Source of the DNA: an uncultured Clostridia bacterium
GTDB lineage: Bacteria; Bacillota; Clostridia; TANB77; CAG-508
Reading direction: 5' to 3'
DNA: 50,748 bases
Assembly (NCBI GenBank): GCA_948735595.1
Contig: CAPXSA010000013.1
Location: 1-50,748, forward strand
Positions 16,599 to 24,391 of this stretch are shown here, in pieces. The notes under the pieces were generated by a model, which did no database searches, was not told where the DNA came from, and saw only the letters and a program-made list of their open reading frames with translations. The first letter of the stretch is position 1. The number at the start of each line of letters is the position of its first letter. A program made the position numbers and the translations under genes.

Positions 16599-16680
16599 GG
16601 AGTAATTACCAAGGTGGGTGACCAACTAAATCCCCATCTATAAAGCTGATAACATGTTTGAGATGTTATCAGTTTTATTT
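16599..16680 (+). ncRNA. Candidate small non-coding RNA
   Basis: The predicted transcript of about 82 bases starts seven bases after the -10 box. It contains a hairpin (GGTGGG at 16613-16618 with CCCATC at 16633-16638) and ends in a strong terminator stem: CTGATAACAT 16646-16655, ATGTTATCAG 16663-16672, then TTTTATTT. The only open frame is nine codons. It sits head-on to the DUF262 gene on the other strand, so it could be an antisense or stand-alone regulator or an RNA partner of that gene. No known RNA family was recognised. Confidence 0.5.
16646..16680 (+). terminator. Terminator hairpin shared by the small RNA and the DUF262 gene
   Basis: A perfect 10-base stem with a 7-base loop. The T-run is better on the plus strand, but the hairpin also lies just downstream of the DUF262 stop on the minus strand. 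Confidence 0.75.
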
Positions 16681-16682
16681 AA

Positions 16683-17846
16683 TTAGATGTTTAATAATTC
16701 GTTAAACATATCTCTACGCTTTCCATTTGGTTTATTATTAAAATCGACAGTTTTATACCATCCTAACAGTTTTTTATTTTCATCACTGGATAAGACATTT
16801 TTTTTCATTAAGACAAAGTAACCTGTTAAATAAGTGATATAATCTATTCGATTGGGAAGCTTCAAATTGTTTGAGGTAATAAAATTAATTGTCGTATCTA
16901 AGGCGTCTAATGTAATAGTAAAACAACTTTTTAACTGTTCAGCAGTTAGATTGCAGAGTTGATTTTCTTTTACATCAGATGGAATAGGGGTAAAGTTTAA
17001 AGAGTGTTCTTTACCAATAATAAGTTCTAAAGCACAATTTAAGTTTGCAATAGGAACAGAGACTTCAGTATCTTTTACATTAAAGACATCAAAATTAGCG
17101 TCATCTAACTTTTGTTTATAAATTTTTGTATATTGTGCATAAATGTCAATACCTTCCAGTCTTAGTTTAGAAAATTTCATTTGTACTTTTGTAACTCTAC
17201 TTCCTGCATTATTTAATACTTCAAACCATTCAATTTGCTCTGATTCGCTTAAGTCTTCAGCAAGATTAATGGTATAGTTGTAATCTCTAAGTTTACTTCT
17301 AGCTTGTAGTAATACATCTGTCACTTCGGATTTTTTTAGAGATTTAGATTTATTAACATATTCAAAAAAGACACCAGTATCTTTATTCAATAAGATTCCA
17401 ACAGGAATTTGGCAAGCTTTTATATCTTTTGATGGATTTATAATAAAGACGCCTCTTTGCAGATCTAATACGATATTTTGAAAATCGGGATGATTTATAT
17501 AAGCTTTGTAATTTGTAGATAATCTTTGTTGTCCATCAGTAACTGAGAGTTGTCCAACTTTAAAAGGTTCAATAATAGTACGATCTATTAAAGTTATTTG
17601 AGCGACATTATGAAAATGGTCTGTTATTTTATTAACAGATATAGGAGAAACAGGTGCCTTACCATTTAGTTGATAGTTTAATAAGCTAACTGACTTTTTA
17701 ATAGACCAACTTATATCCCTTTGATATAATGGAAGGGTGATATCATTTGTTTCTATTTTTTGGCATAAATTTAGTGCAGACATCTGAAATGTTTGCTTGG
17801 TAGGATTATAGGCAACGGATTTTTTTAAATTATCATTTATTTTCAT
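16683..17846 (-). CDS. DUF262 domain protein (ParB-like fold, GmrS-like)
   Basis: 387 residues from the ATG at 17846, preferred over the upstream ATG at 17861 because AAAGGAG is correctly spaced for it. The N-terminal DUF262 motifs are LPLYQRDISWSI and VTDGQQRLST, the conserved DGQQR nucleotide-binding signature. In modification-dependent restriction systems of the GmrSD type and in BREX-like loci, DUF262 acts with a DUF1524 HNH nuclease; no such domain is evident here, so this is a stand-alone version. A role in defence is likely but not shown. Minus-strand orientation among plus-strand housekeeping genes and the adjacent small RNA suggest an acquired accessory module. Confidence 0.8.
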   Translation of the reverse strand: MKINDNLKKSVAYNPTKQTFQMSALNLCQKIETNDITLPLYQRDISWSIKKSVSLLNYQLNGKAPVSPISVNKITDHFHNVAQITLIDRTIIEPFKVGQLSVTDGQQRLSTNYKAYINHPDFQNIVLDLQRGVFIINPSKDIKACQIPVGILLNKDTGVFFEYVNKSKSLKKSEVTDVLLQARSKLRDYNYTINLAEDLSESEQIEWFEVLNNAGSRVTKVQMKFSKLRLEGIDIYAQYTKIYKQKLDDANFDVFNVKDTEVSVPIANLNCALELIIGKEHSLNFTPIPSDVKENQLCNLTAEQLKSCFTITLDALDTTINFITSNNLKLPNRIDYITYLTGYFVLMKKNVLSSDENKKLLGWYKTVDFNNKPNGKRRDMFNELLNI

Positions 17847-17872
17847 TTTTTCTCCTTTCATTTACATCTAAA

Positions 17873-17901
17873 ATATTACAACAATTGATATGAAAAGTCA
17901 A
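17873..17901 (-). promoter_or_regulatory. Promoter of the DUF262 gene
   Basis: On the minus strand, TTGACT (17901-17896), a 17-base spacer and TAATAT (17878-17873), about 27 bases before the start codon. Confidence 0.6.
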
Positions 17902-18031
17902 TATATTTTTCGAAAAAATGCTAACGCAGCGGCGTTAAAATAGAAAAAAAGATAAAATACATAGCGCAGCGCTATAAAAATTAACACAATTCTGCCGCAA
18001 AATGCCTACGCAATTGGATAATCACAATTGG
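17902..18031. other. Intergenic stretch with two GC-rich mini-hairpins
   Basis: Between divergent promoters lie two short palindromes in otherwise AT-rich DNA: TAACGC-AGCG-GCGTTA (17922-17937) and ATAGCGC-A-GCGCTAT (17961-17975). Both contain CGCAGCG. No gene is seen. They may be copies of a small palindromic repeat or protein-binding sites. Confidence 0.5.
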
Positions 18032-18060
18032 TTGACAGAATATATGAATTATGTTACAAT
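18032..18060 (+). promoter_or_regulatory. Near-consensus sigma-A promoter with long leader
   Basis: TTGACA (18032-18037), a 17-base spacer and TACAAT (18055-18060). The next gene starts at 18347, giving an untranslated leader of about 280 bases. Confidence 0.75.
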
Positions 18061-18066
18061 AAAAAA

Positions 18067-18346
18067 TGATGTATATTGAAAGAGGTTGCAATTTTTAAGA
18101 GTATTACTTTTGTTAGCAGATAATTGCAAAAGTAAGAAAGGGAAAATTGCCGAAATTGAAAAGCAAAATCTGTAACTTTTCAGTTGGGCTAATGCAAAAT
18201 ATGTATTAGACTGTCACAAAAAATAATTGTGGGGTGCTTTCAAACAAATAAGAAATGATTGATAGATTTTTTATGGGTTTGCGAAGGTAACTTTGCAAAC
18301 CTTCTTTGATGTATATCAAACAAAAAATAAAAGGGGAATGACAATT
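18067..18346 (+). promoter_or_regulatory. Long structured 5' leader
   Basis: This gene-free transcript leader can form several hairpins: CTAAT/ATTAG and CACAA/TTGTG around 18190-18235, and GGTTTGC/GCAAACC around 18275-18301. No transcription-terminator T-run precedes the gene. It could be an unrecognised cis-regulatory RNA; I matched it to no known riboswitch class. Confidence 0.35.
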
Positions 18347-19384
18347 ATGAAGAGTGAATTATTAGAAAATTTACAACAAGCTTGTGAACTAATGACAAGA
18401 GATTATCATATGCAAACTGGAAACACACATATTAGATTTAGTGTATTACAACTTCTAGAAGAAAAATATCCAAAGATAACTTTAAAAATAGATTTAGTAA
18501 GACAATCTGCTCAACTTTATGACGAATATCAAGGAAATGAAGAATATATTCATATTCCAGACGTTCAGCAAATGTTAAACAATTTGAGGTCTTATCCAGT
18601 ATTAGGAGCCTTTGACACGCAAAGTGGAGAACTGGAAGGAGTTGTTACCATCAAATATCATGAAAACATCTCCGAAAAAGAAACAGATCCATATTATCCA
18701 AAGTCAGATGCAAAATTCTTTTCTATTACAGGTGTTATTGTAAAGCAAAGAGAAAATATGTTAAATAAAGGGATAGGAAGTAACCTATATGCAGCTTGCA
18801 TACTAGGAATACAAAGATATGCAAGCAAGTATCCAAAGGAAAAGGTAGAGTTAAATGTAGTAATTGACTGTACGAATTTACCGAGTCTATATGCTTTAAC
18901 AAATGGAAATGAAAAGATAGCAGCTTGTGGCTACCTTGGACGAAATCAAGAACTGCCAGCAGTTTTAGATGGGATTTATACAGTGAGAGATGAAGAACAT
19001 CATTTAGTAGAAGCACCAACTTATGTTATTCGAATTCCACTTGTACCACAACCGACAGACAAGCAAATAAGACAAAGCCAAGTTTTTTCATATCATACTA
19101 AAAAAGGCACACAAAACTATCAACAATATGAAGAATTATTAGATACTATTTTAGAGATGATTAAACAAGATGAAACCTGTTTAATGACACAAATGGAAGA
19201 CGAAGGAACAGGAGCTGTTAGTTATATTCATATAGAGAATCTACAAATTCGATTGGAAGATGTGAAGTTAGAACGAAATGGAACAGAAAATATTGGAAAA
19301 AAAAGAACTCCTAGAAGAGATGTCAGTAACTTTGTAGGACCAATGCCAGACTTAAGAAAAGAGATAGAGGAGGACGAAAGATAA
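18347..19384 (+). CDS. Hypothetical protein, possibly GNAT-fold
   Basis: 345 residues from the ATG at 18347, chosen because AAGGGG lies about 10 bases upstream (MKSELLENLQQ). The central part, SDAKFFSITGVIVKQRENMLNKGIGSNLYAACILGIQ (shown without its flanks), resembles a GNAT acetyl-CoA-binding region: a strand, then a glycine-containing loop, then a helix. Downstream VELNVVIDCTNLPSLYALTN also fits a GNAT C-terminal half. The last 60 residues are charged and low-complexity. The acceptor substrate is unknown, and the fold assignment is tentative. The pepD gene starts three bases after its stop. Confidence 0.65.
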   Translation: MKSELLENLQQACELMTRDYHMQTGNTHIRFSVLQLLEEKYPKITLKIDLVRQSAQLYDEYQGNEEYIHIPDVQQMLNNLRSYPVLGAFDTQSGELEGVVTIKYHENISEKETDPYYPKSDAKFFSITGVIVKQRENMLNKGIGSNLYAACILGIQRYASKYPKEKVELNVVIDCTNLPSLYALTNGNEKIAACGYLGRNQELPAVLDGIYTVRDEEHHLVEAPTYVIRIPLVPQPTDKQIRQSQVFSYHTKKGTQNYQQYEELLDTILEMIKQDETCLMTQMEDEGTGAVSYIHIENLQIRLEDVKLERNGTENIGKKRTPRRDVSNFVGPMPDLRKEIEEDER

Positions 19385-19386
19385 AA

Positions 19387-20748
19387 ATGAAATTAAATAC
19401 AATACAATTTTTTAAAGAAATTGCCAAAATACCAAGAGAGTCAGGCAATGAAAGACAAATGACAGAGTATTTATGCCAATTTGCAAGAAAGAGAAACTTG
19501 TTTTATGAATGTGACCAATATGGTAATGTATTAATTAAGAAAAAGACTGCGGATAAAGAGCCTGTTATTTTGCAGGCACATACTGATATGGTGTGTGAAA
19601 AAGAAGAGGGAAAGGAGTTTGACTTTACTAAACATGCTATCGAAGTAGTAGAAGAAAATGGATATTTAAAAGCAAGAGGGACAACATTAGGTGCAGATAA
19701 TGGAATAGGTGTAGCGCAAATATTAGCCATCTTAGATAGTGATATTCCTTGCAATATTGAAGCAGTTTTTACTGTAACAGAAGAAACATCTATGATAGGA
19801 GCAATGAATTTTGATACTAGTAAATTAAAAGGAAATAAATTATTAAATCTAGACGGATTTGAAGAAAATGTTATTTTAATCGAAAGTGCATGTTTCTACG
19901 ATATTATCTTAAAATTAAAGAATCAATTTAATAAAGCTAAAAATCAAAAAGCATATGAAATTATTTTGAAAGGAATGGAAGGAGGACATTCGGGTTTCGA
20001 CATTGGTAAAAAACGAGGAAATAGTAATATAGAACTTGCGAAATTACTAGAGAAGATAGAGAATGTGGAAATAAGTGATTTTGTGGGAGGTACTAAATTT
20101 AATGTCATTCCTTCACAAGCAAAAGCACAAATTATGACTAATTTAACAGAAGAGGAAATGGAAAAATTATGTCAAATTGCTAAGAGAGAATTACAAAGAA
20201 ATTACCCCAAAATTGAAGTTATAGTATTACCAAAAAATGAGGAAGAAGTACTTAGTATAGAATTATCCAGAAAATTTTTACAAACGATAATACAGTTCCC
20301 TGATGGGGTGCTTTATAAAAATGATAACAAAGAAGTCACTACATCTATTAATTTAGGTGTTGTAAATTTGAAAGAACAAGAATTAAAAGTAGGAATGAGG
20401 AGTTCAAGGGCAACCGAAGAACAAGAATGTCTAAGCTTACTTGAAGAATATAGTCAAAAGCATCAATTAGATTTTACTATAATAGGTTCACAACCGGGGT
20501 TTGAGTCTAACCCCGAAGACTCTTTAATTCAAGAATTATTAAAATGTCATCCTATAGAAGAATTTCACAAATTGCCAAAGCTAAAATCTGTTCATATTAC
20601 AGTAGAAGTGGGCTTTTTTAAACAAAAGATGCCAAATCTTCAAATTGCTATTATTTCCCCTAACATTCAAGGAGCACATACTATAAAAGAGTGTGTAGAA
20701 ATAGCATCTATTAGAAGAACTGACAAGTGGCTTATGAATTTTATTTAA
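19387..20748 (+). CDS. pepD: Aminoacyl-histidine dipeptidase PepD (M20 family)
   Basis: 453 residues. It is a cytosolic dizinc dipeptidase (beta-Ala-His dipeptidase/Xaa-His). M20 metal-binding blocks are visible: QAHTDMVCEK (first His/Asp), TLGADNGIG (bridging Asp), VTEETSMIGAMNFD (catalytic Glu) and LNLDGFEEN. The PepD-specific GMEGGHSGFDIGKKRGNSN lies at about residues 198-216 and the C-terminal ISPNIQGAHTIKECVEI holds the last histidine ligand. The length is slightly under the E. coli enzyme. It is co-transcribed with the preceding hypothetical gene. Confidence 0.93.
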   Translation: MKLNTIQFFKEIAKIPRESGNERQMTEYLCQFARKRNLFYECDQYGNVLIKKKTADKEPVILQAHTDMVCEKEEGKEFDFTKHAIEVVEENGYLKARGTTLGADNGIGVAQILAILDSDIPCNIEAVFTVTEETSMIGAMNFDTSKLKGNKLLNLDGFEENVILIESACFYDIILKLKNQFNKAKNQKAYEIILKGMEGGHSGFDIGKKRGNSNIELAKLLEKIENVEISDFVGGTKFNVIPSQAKAQIMTNLTEEEMEKLCQIAKRELQRNYPKIEVIVLPKNEEEVLSIELSRKFLQTIIQFPDGVLYKNDNKEVTTSINLGVVNLKEQELKVGMRSSRATEEQECLSLLEEYSQKHQLDFTIIGSQPGFESNPEDSLIQELLKCHPIEEFHKLPKLKSVHITVEVGFFKQKMPNLQIAIISPNIQGAHTIKECVEIASIRRTDKWLMNFI

Positions 20749-20774
20749 GTAAATCCTTTACTTTTCCTTTTTTC

Positions 20775-20803
20775 TTGTGTAAAATAAGTATGAAGATTAT
20801 GAA
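20775..20803 (+). promoter_or_regulatory. Promoter for the small secreted protein gene
   Basis: TTGTGT (20775-20780), a 17-base spacer and TATGAA (20798-20803), ending 18 bases before the ATG. Confidence 0.4.
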
Positions 20804-20821
20804 AAGAGAAAGGATAGATTT

Positions 20822-21166
20822 ATGAAAAAACGAATTATATCATCTATTATGTTAATAATGCTCACTTTTATATTAGGGTTATCTAGCAGAGTATTAGCAA
20901 CAAATCAAACTATAGTAAATGAGGATATTCCAATTACTAATGTAGTAACGCAAACTTCAAATAATGTAGAAGGGAATATACAAACTCCGTGGACAAACTC
21001 TGCTCCAGAAGATTATATAAATAACATTAGTAACCAATTACAAGATATGGCATCGAAACAACCACCAAGAGATACGAGAAGACAAGTAGCTGTTATGGTT
21101 ATCATTATTATTACAGTGCTTCTTATTGTAGGACTAATAACATGGTATTACATGACAAATCAATAA
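20822..21166 (+). CDS. Small membrane/secreted hypothetical protein
   Basis: 114 residues. An N-terminal signal peptide or transmembrane helix (IISSIMLIMLTFILGLSSRVLA) is followed by a short polar segment rich in Asn/Thr/Gln and a second helix near the C-terminus (VAVMVIIIITVLLIVGLITWYYM), with RDTRRQ on its inner side. No family was recognised. A strong terminator follows immediately. Confidence 0.65.
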   Translation: MKKRIISSIMLIMLTFILGLSSRVLATNQTIVNEDIPITNVVTQTSNNVEGNIQTPWTNSAPEDYINNISNQLQDMASKQPPRDTRRQVAVMVIIIITVLLIVGLITWYYMTNQ

Positions 21167-21170
21167 AAAT

Positions 21171-21208
21171 AAAATGATGCTTGAAAAGATTTGAGCATCA
21201 TTTTATTC
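21171..21208 (+). terminator. Rho-independent terminator
   Basis: AAAATGATGCT (21171-21181) pairs with AGCATCATTTT (21194-21204), followed by a T-rich tail. It lies directly in front of the DUF4116 gene. Confidence 0.85.
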
Positions 21209-21220
21209 ATAGGAGTGGAA

Positions 21221-21745
21221 ATGGAAGAATTTGATTTTGAGCAAGCAAATAATCGTGAATATGTATTAAATGCAGTTAAAAAAGATGGAAAACTGCTAGA
21301 TTTTGCTTCAAAAGAGTTACAAGATGATAAAGAAATAGCAATGGCAGCAGTAGAGCAAAATCCAATTGCATTAGAATTTGTAAGTACAAGATTAAAAGAT
21401 GATAGAGAAATTGTATATTGTTCTGTGTCGAGAATTGGTTGGACGGCTTGTTATGCGAGTGATAAATTACGTGGAGATAAAGAACTTATACTAGCAGGTG
21501 TAAAAATAGATGGGCAAATTTTGTATTATTCTTCAAAGGAGTTAAGAGATGATAAAGACGTAGTTTTGCAGGCTGTAACAAACAAAGGGCTGATATTGAA
21601 ATATGCCAGTAGACGTTTAAGGAATGACAAAGAAGTAGTAATAGCAGCAATTAAACAAGATAAAAGAGCAAAGGAATATATAGATTCGGAGGAATTAAAG
21701 CAAGATGAAGAGATACAAGCTATCTTAAATCCACCACAGGAGTAA
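21221..21745 (+). CDS. DUF4116 repeat protein
   Basis: 174 residues from the ATG at 21221 (AGGAG five bases upstream). It is built of about four helical repeats of the form DKEIVLAAVKQNGLALKYASxRLR (LRDDKDVVLQAVTNKG and LRNDKEVVIAAIKQD are clear copies), typical of DUF4116. The family is widespread, and its molecular role is unknown. The AlkD gene begins two bases after its stop, so the two are probably in one transcript. Confidence 0.85.
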   Translation: MEEFDFEQANNREYVLNAVKKDGKLLDFASKELQDDKEIAMAAVEQNPIALEFVSTRLKDDREIVYCSVSRIGWTACYASDKLRGDKELILAGVKIDGQILYYSSKELRDDKDVVLQAVTNKGLILKYASRRLRNDKEVVIAAIKQDKRAKEYIDSEELKQDEEIQAILNPPQE

Positions 21746-21747
21746 AA

Positions 21748-22425
21748 ATGCAAGATATTAGAGAAAAATTATTTGAATTACAAGATAAGAAATATCAAGA
21801 ATTTCATAGTAAATTATGTCCAAATGTAGAGGATATTATAGGTGTTCGTATTCCAATTTTAAGAAGATTAGCCAAACAAATTGCAAAGGAAAATCCAAAA
21901 GAATTCTTAGAGAAGACTCCCAAATATTATGAAGAAAGAATGTTACAAGGTTTTGTAATTGGCTACATGAAGGCAGAACTAAAAGAGAAATTGGACTACT
22001 TAGATAGATTTGTACCAATGATTGATAATTGGGCAGTTTGTGATTGTTGTGTTTCAACATATAAATTTACAAATAAATATCCAAAAGAGATGTGGAAGTA
22101 TATTCAAAAATATCTTTCTTCACATCGAGAATTTGAACTACGCTTTGCAATCATTATGATCATGGATTACTATTTAACCAGAGAATATATTGACCAAGTT
22201 TTAGCCATATATGATAGTATTCAAAACGAAGGATATTATGTCAAAATGGGAGTAGCATGGGCTCTTTCTATGGCATATGTGAAATTTCCCGAAAAGACAA
22301 TGAGGCTATTACAAAATAACCATTTAGATGATTTTACATACAATAAAGCATTACAAAAAATGATAGAGTCTTATCAAATTGATAAAGAAACGAAACAGAG
22401 ATTAAAAGAAATGAAAAGAAGGTGA
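21748..22425 (+). CDS. DNA alkylation repair protein (AlkD-like HEAT-repeat)
   Basis: 225 residues of all-helical HEAT-like repeats. The family block MIDNWAVCDCCVSTYKF and the preceding EERMLQGFVIGYMKA match the AlkD/PF08713 family, whose best-studied members are DNA glycosylases that remove alkylated purines without flipping the base. Enzymatic activity cannot be proven from sequence, since many AlkD-like proteins are uncharacterised. Confidence 0.88.
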   Translation: MQDIREKLFELQDKKYQEFHSKLCPNVEDIIGVRIPILRRLAKQIAKENPKEFLEKTPKYYEERMLQGFVIGYMKAELKEKLDYLDRFVPMIDNWAVCDCCVSTYKFTNKYPKEMWKYIQKYLSSHREFELRFAIIMIMDYYLTREYIDQVLAIYDSIQNEGYYVKMGVAWALSMAYVKFPEKTMRLLQNNHLDDFTYNKALQKMIESYQIDKETKQRLKEMKRR

Positions 22426-22433
22426 AGTAAGTC

Positions 22434-23120
22434 ATGCCATCATGGGCAATTCATTTAAAGGTAGCAGAAGAATTAGCGAAAGATATGCCAAAAGAGGACT
22501 ATCAACGATTTCTACTAGGAAATCTTTTGCCTGATGTGAATGTAGGATATTTGATTAATCCTATTTCAAAGAAAATTCCATATAGTGTTACTCATTATGG
22601 AAAAATGGAAACTTTTGATGGAAAAACGAGGGAATTTCCAGATTATGAAACATTTATCCAAAACTATGCAGGGGATATCAAAGACCCTCTTGTATTAGGA
22701 TATCTAGCACATTTGGCAACTGACTTTTATTGGAATTATCAAACATATATTAAAAAAGGAATTTATGAGAATGGTAAAATGATAGGCTTAAAAGGTAAAG
22801 AAAATATGATTTTTGGGGAAAGTGAGTTGTTAAGGAAGACAAAGGTAGACGACTTTAATAGCCTTTCTTACCATCTATACCATAACCATTTGGTAGAGAT
22901 TCCGAAATTTCAAAATGATTTAATAAAAGAAGTACAAAAGGTAAATGAGGTTCATATTGAAAAGGTAGATTTAGAAGGTGTGAATCAATATTTTACAGAA
23001 ATTCCTGAAAAAATACAAAAGGAAAATAAAGCATTTAAAATATTTAGCTTAGAAGAAATGGAGCAAGATTTAACCGAGAATGTGAAGTTTATACAAAATC
23101 TTTTAAAAAAAATAGAATAA
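22434..23120 (+). CDS. Zinc-dependent phospholipase C/S1-P1 nuclease-like family protein
   Basis: 228 residues, start ATG at 22434 with GAAGG upstream. It has early MPSWAIHLKVAEEL, then GNLLPDVN, THYG and LGYLAHLATDFYWN, a spacing of His and Asp residues like the helical zinc phospholipase C/P1-nuclease fold. Later LSYHLYHNHLV may add ligands. It has no signal peptide, so it is probably cytosolic. The substrate is unknown. It forms a tight group with DUF4116 and alkD. Confidence 0.7.
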   Translation: MPSWAIHLKVAEELAKDMPKEDYQRFLLGNLLPDVNVGYLINPISKKIPYSVTHYGKMETFDGKTREFPDYETFIQNYAGDIKDPLVLGYLAHLATDFYWNYQTYIKKGIYENGKMIGLKGKENMIFGESELLRKTKVDDFNSLSYHLYHNHLVEIPKFQNDLIKEVQKVNEVHIEKVDLEGVNQYFTEIPEKIQKENKAFKIFSLEEMEQDLTENVKFIQNLLKKIE

Positions 23121-23159
23121 TTTAATTAGAACATCAAAGAATAAGTAATGGTGATAAAA

Positions 23160-23405
23160 ATGAAAATGTCTTGGATTAAATATGAAAAAGACGCCAGAAG
23201 TTTTCGCCTGCCAGAAGCTTTAGGCTTTGATGTTTTTAAATTGCAAGATTTAGAGCAGACTGATAATACCATCAAAAAATTAATTGGGCAAAATTATGAC
23301 ACGATTATCCTTTCTAATGAAGTAGCAGGTTTTTCGGAGGATATTATTAAAAAATATCAAAAAGATAAAGAGATTAAAATTGTCATTTCTCTAGATAAAG
23401 ATTAA
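23160..23405 (+). CDS. Small hypothetical protein
   Basis: 81 residues if started at ATG 23160 (GGTGA just upstream), or 85 from 23148. It is a compact alpha/beta protein: RLPEALGFDVFKLQDLE, then DTIILSNEVAGFSEDIIKKY and KIVISLDKD. This strand-helix arrangement resembles V-ATPase subunit F-like or receiver-like folds, but the match is vague. It lies directly upstream of the spore gene yyaC, so co-transcription in the sporulation programme is plausible. Confidence 0.6.
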   Translation: MKMSWIKYEKDARSFRLPEALGFDVFKLQDLEQTDNTIKKLIGQNYDTIILSNEVAGFSEDIIKKYQKDKEIKIVISLDKD

Positions 23406-23432
23406 TAGGATAGAAACAAGGAGAATGACAAA

Positions 23433-23873
23433 ATGGAAGAATATATATTTGTTTGCATTGGGACCAATCAGCTATTAGAGGACTCGTTTGGCCCAAGAGT
23501 AGGAGAAATCTTGGAGAAAAAATTTAAAGAGATTTCGAAGGTAAAAGTATTAGGAACTATGAAATGCCCGATTCATTTCCAAAATGCTCCTGTTTTTGTG
23601 GATTATCTTAAAACAGAGAAAAGTAAATTAATAGTCATAGACTCTGCATTAGGAGAAGAAGAGTTAATTGGAAATACTTATATGAATCGAGGAGGAATAG
23701 AAATAGGAAAAGCTTTTGGAAAAAGCTTTTATTTTCCTGCCCATTGGAATATTAAGACAATTGTAGGAAAGAAAGAAGAAATGGCACAAAATAGGAAATC
23801 AGTCTATCAAATGAACCAATTGGCACAAAAATTGGCAAGTCAAATTGCGGAAGTGATGAATAGACTAATTTAA
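23433..23873 (+). CDS. yyaC: Spore protease YyaC family (DUF1256)
   Basis: 146 residues. FVCIGTNQLLEDSFGPRVGE at the N-terminus, IVIDSALG in the middle and FPAHWNIKTIVGKK near the end match the DUF1256/YyaC family, which shares the GPR/hydrogenase-maturation-protease fold and is restricted to endospore formers. It is expected to be expressed in the developing spore. AAGGAG lies about 8 bases before the ATG. Confidence 0.9.
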   Translation: MEEYIFVCIGTNQLLEDSFGPRVGEILEKKFKEISKVKVLGTMKCPIHFQNAPVFVDYLKTEKSKLIVIDSALGEEELIGNTYMNRGGIEIGKAFGKSFYFPAHWNIKTIVGKKEEMAQNRKSVYQMNQLAQKLASQIAEVMNRLI

Positions 23874-23960
23874 AATTTTTATATTCACTTGTATAGAAAT
23901 AACTAAAAATGGAAAAAATACAACTAATCAATAGAAACAGTAAGAAAGGAAATAGGGAAA

Positions 23961-24320
23961 ATGAATACAGGTGGAATGAAAAATATTGTAATATTAAAAG
24001 ATTTGCCTTCTAATTTAGTAGAAGAGGCAATTGTGTTTTTGAAGGAAAATCAAAAGTTAAAAAAACCAGAATTAATTGATGTGGAAGTAAAAAATCAAAA
24101 TGCAAAAGGGGCAGCTAAAACAGAGAAAAACCCAAAAGACTACATTATCAATGAAGCACAAATGCTAATTGCAGATTACATTTCTAAAGTAGAGAATAGC
24201 CATAAAAATGAAGAATATCCTTACAAGAAGTTAAAGAAAAAATATCGATTATTAAAGAAAGTGAGCTGTGCTCTAACAATAGGGCTAGTCACCAATATTA
24301 TTTTATTATTTGCTCTTTAA
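23961..24320 (+). CDS. Hypothetical tail-anchored membrane protein
   Basis: 119 residues. A soluble charged N-terminus (NIVILKDLPSNLVEEAIVFL) and a Lys/Asn/Glu-rich middle are followed by KKLKKKYRLLKKVS and one C-terminal transmembrane helix (CALTIGLVTNIILLFAL). No family recognised. It sits between yyaC and the SpoIVFA-like gene and may also be sporulation-linked. AAAGGA lies about 12 bases before the start. Confidence 0.65.
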   Translation: MNTGGMKNIVILKDLPSNLVEEAIVFLKENQKLKKPELIDVEVKNQNAKGAAKTEKNPKDYIINEAQMLIADYISKVENSHKNEEYPYKKLKKKYRLLKKVSCALTIGLVTNIILLFAL

Positions 24321-24330
24321 ATTTAAGAAT

Positions 24331-24390
24331 AATACACCTCATCCTGACATATACATGAACCAAGATACTACAAAGGAAGAGGTGTATTTT
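24331..24390 (+). promoter_or_regulatory. Hairpin overlapping the ribosome binding site of the M23 gene
   Basis: AATACACCTC (24331-24340) is perfectly complementary to GAGGTGTATT (24379-24388). The right arm contains GAGGTG, the best-placed Shine-Dalgarno sequence for the GTG start at 24392. The T-run after it also suits a terminator for the upstream gene. It may do both, ending transcription or masking initiation. Confidence 0.5.
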
Positions 24391-24391
24391 T

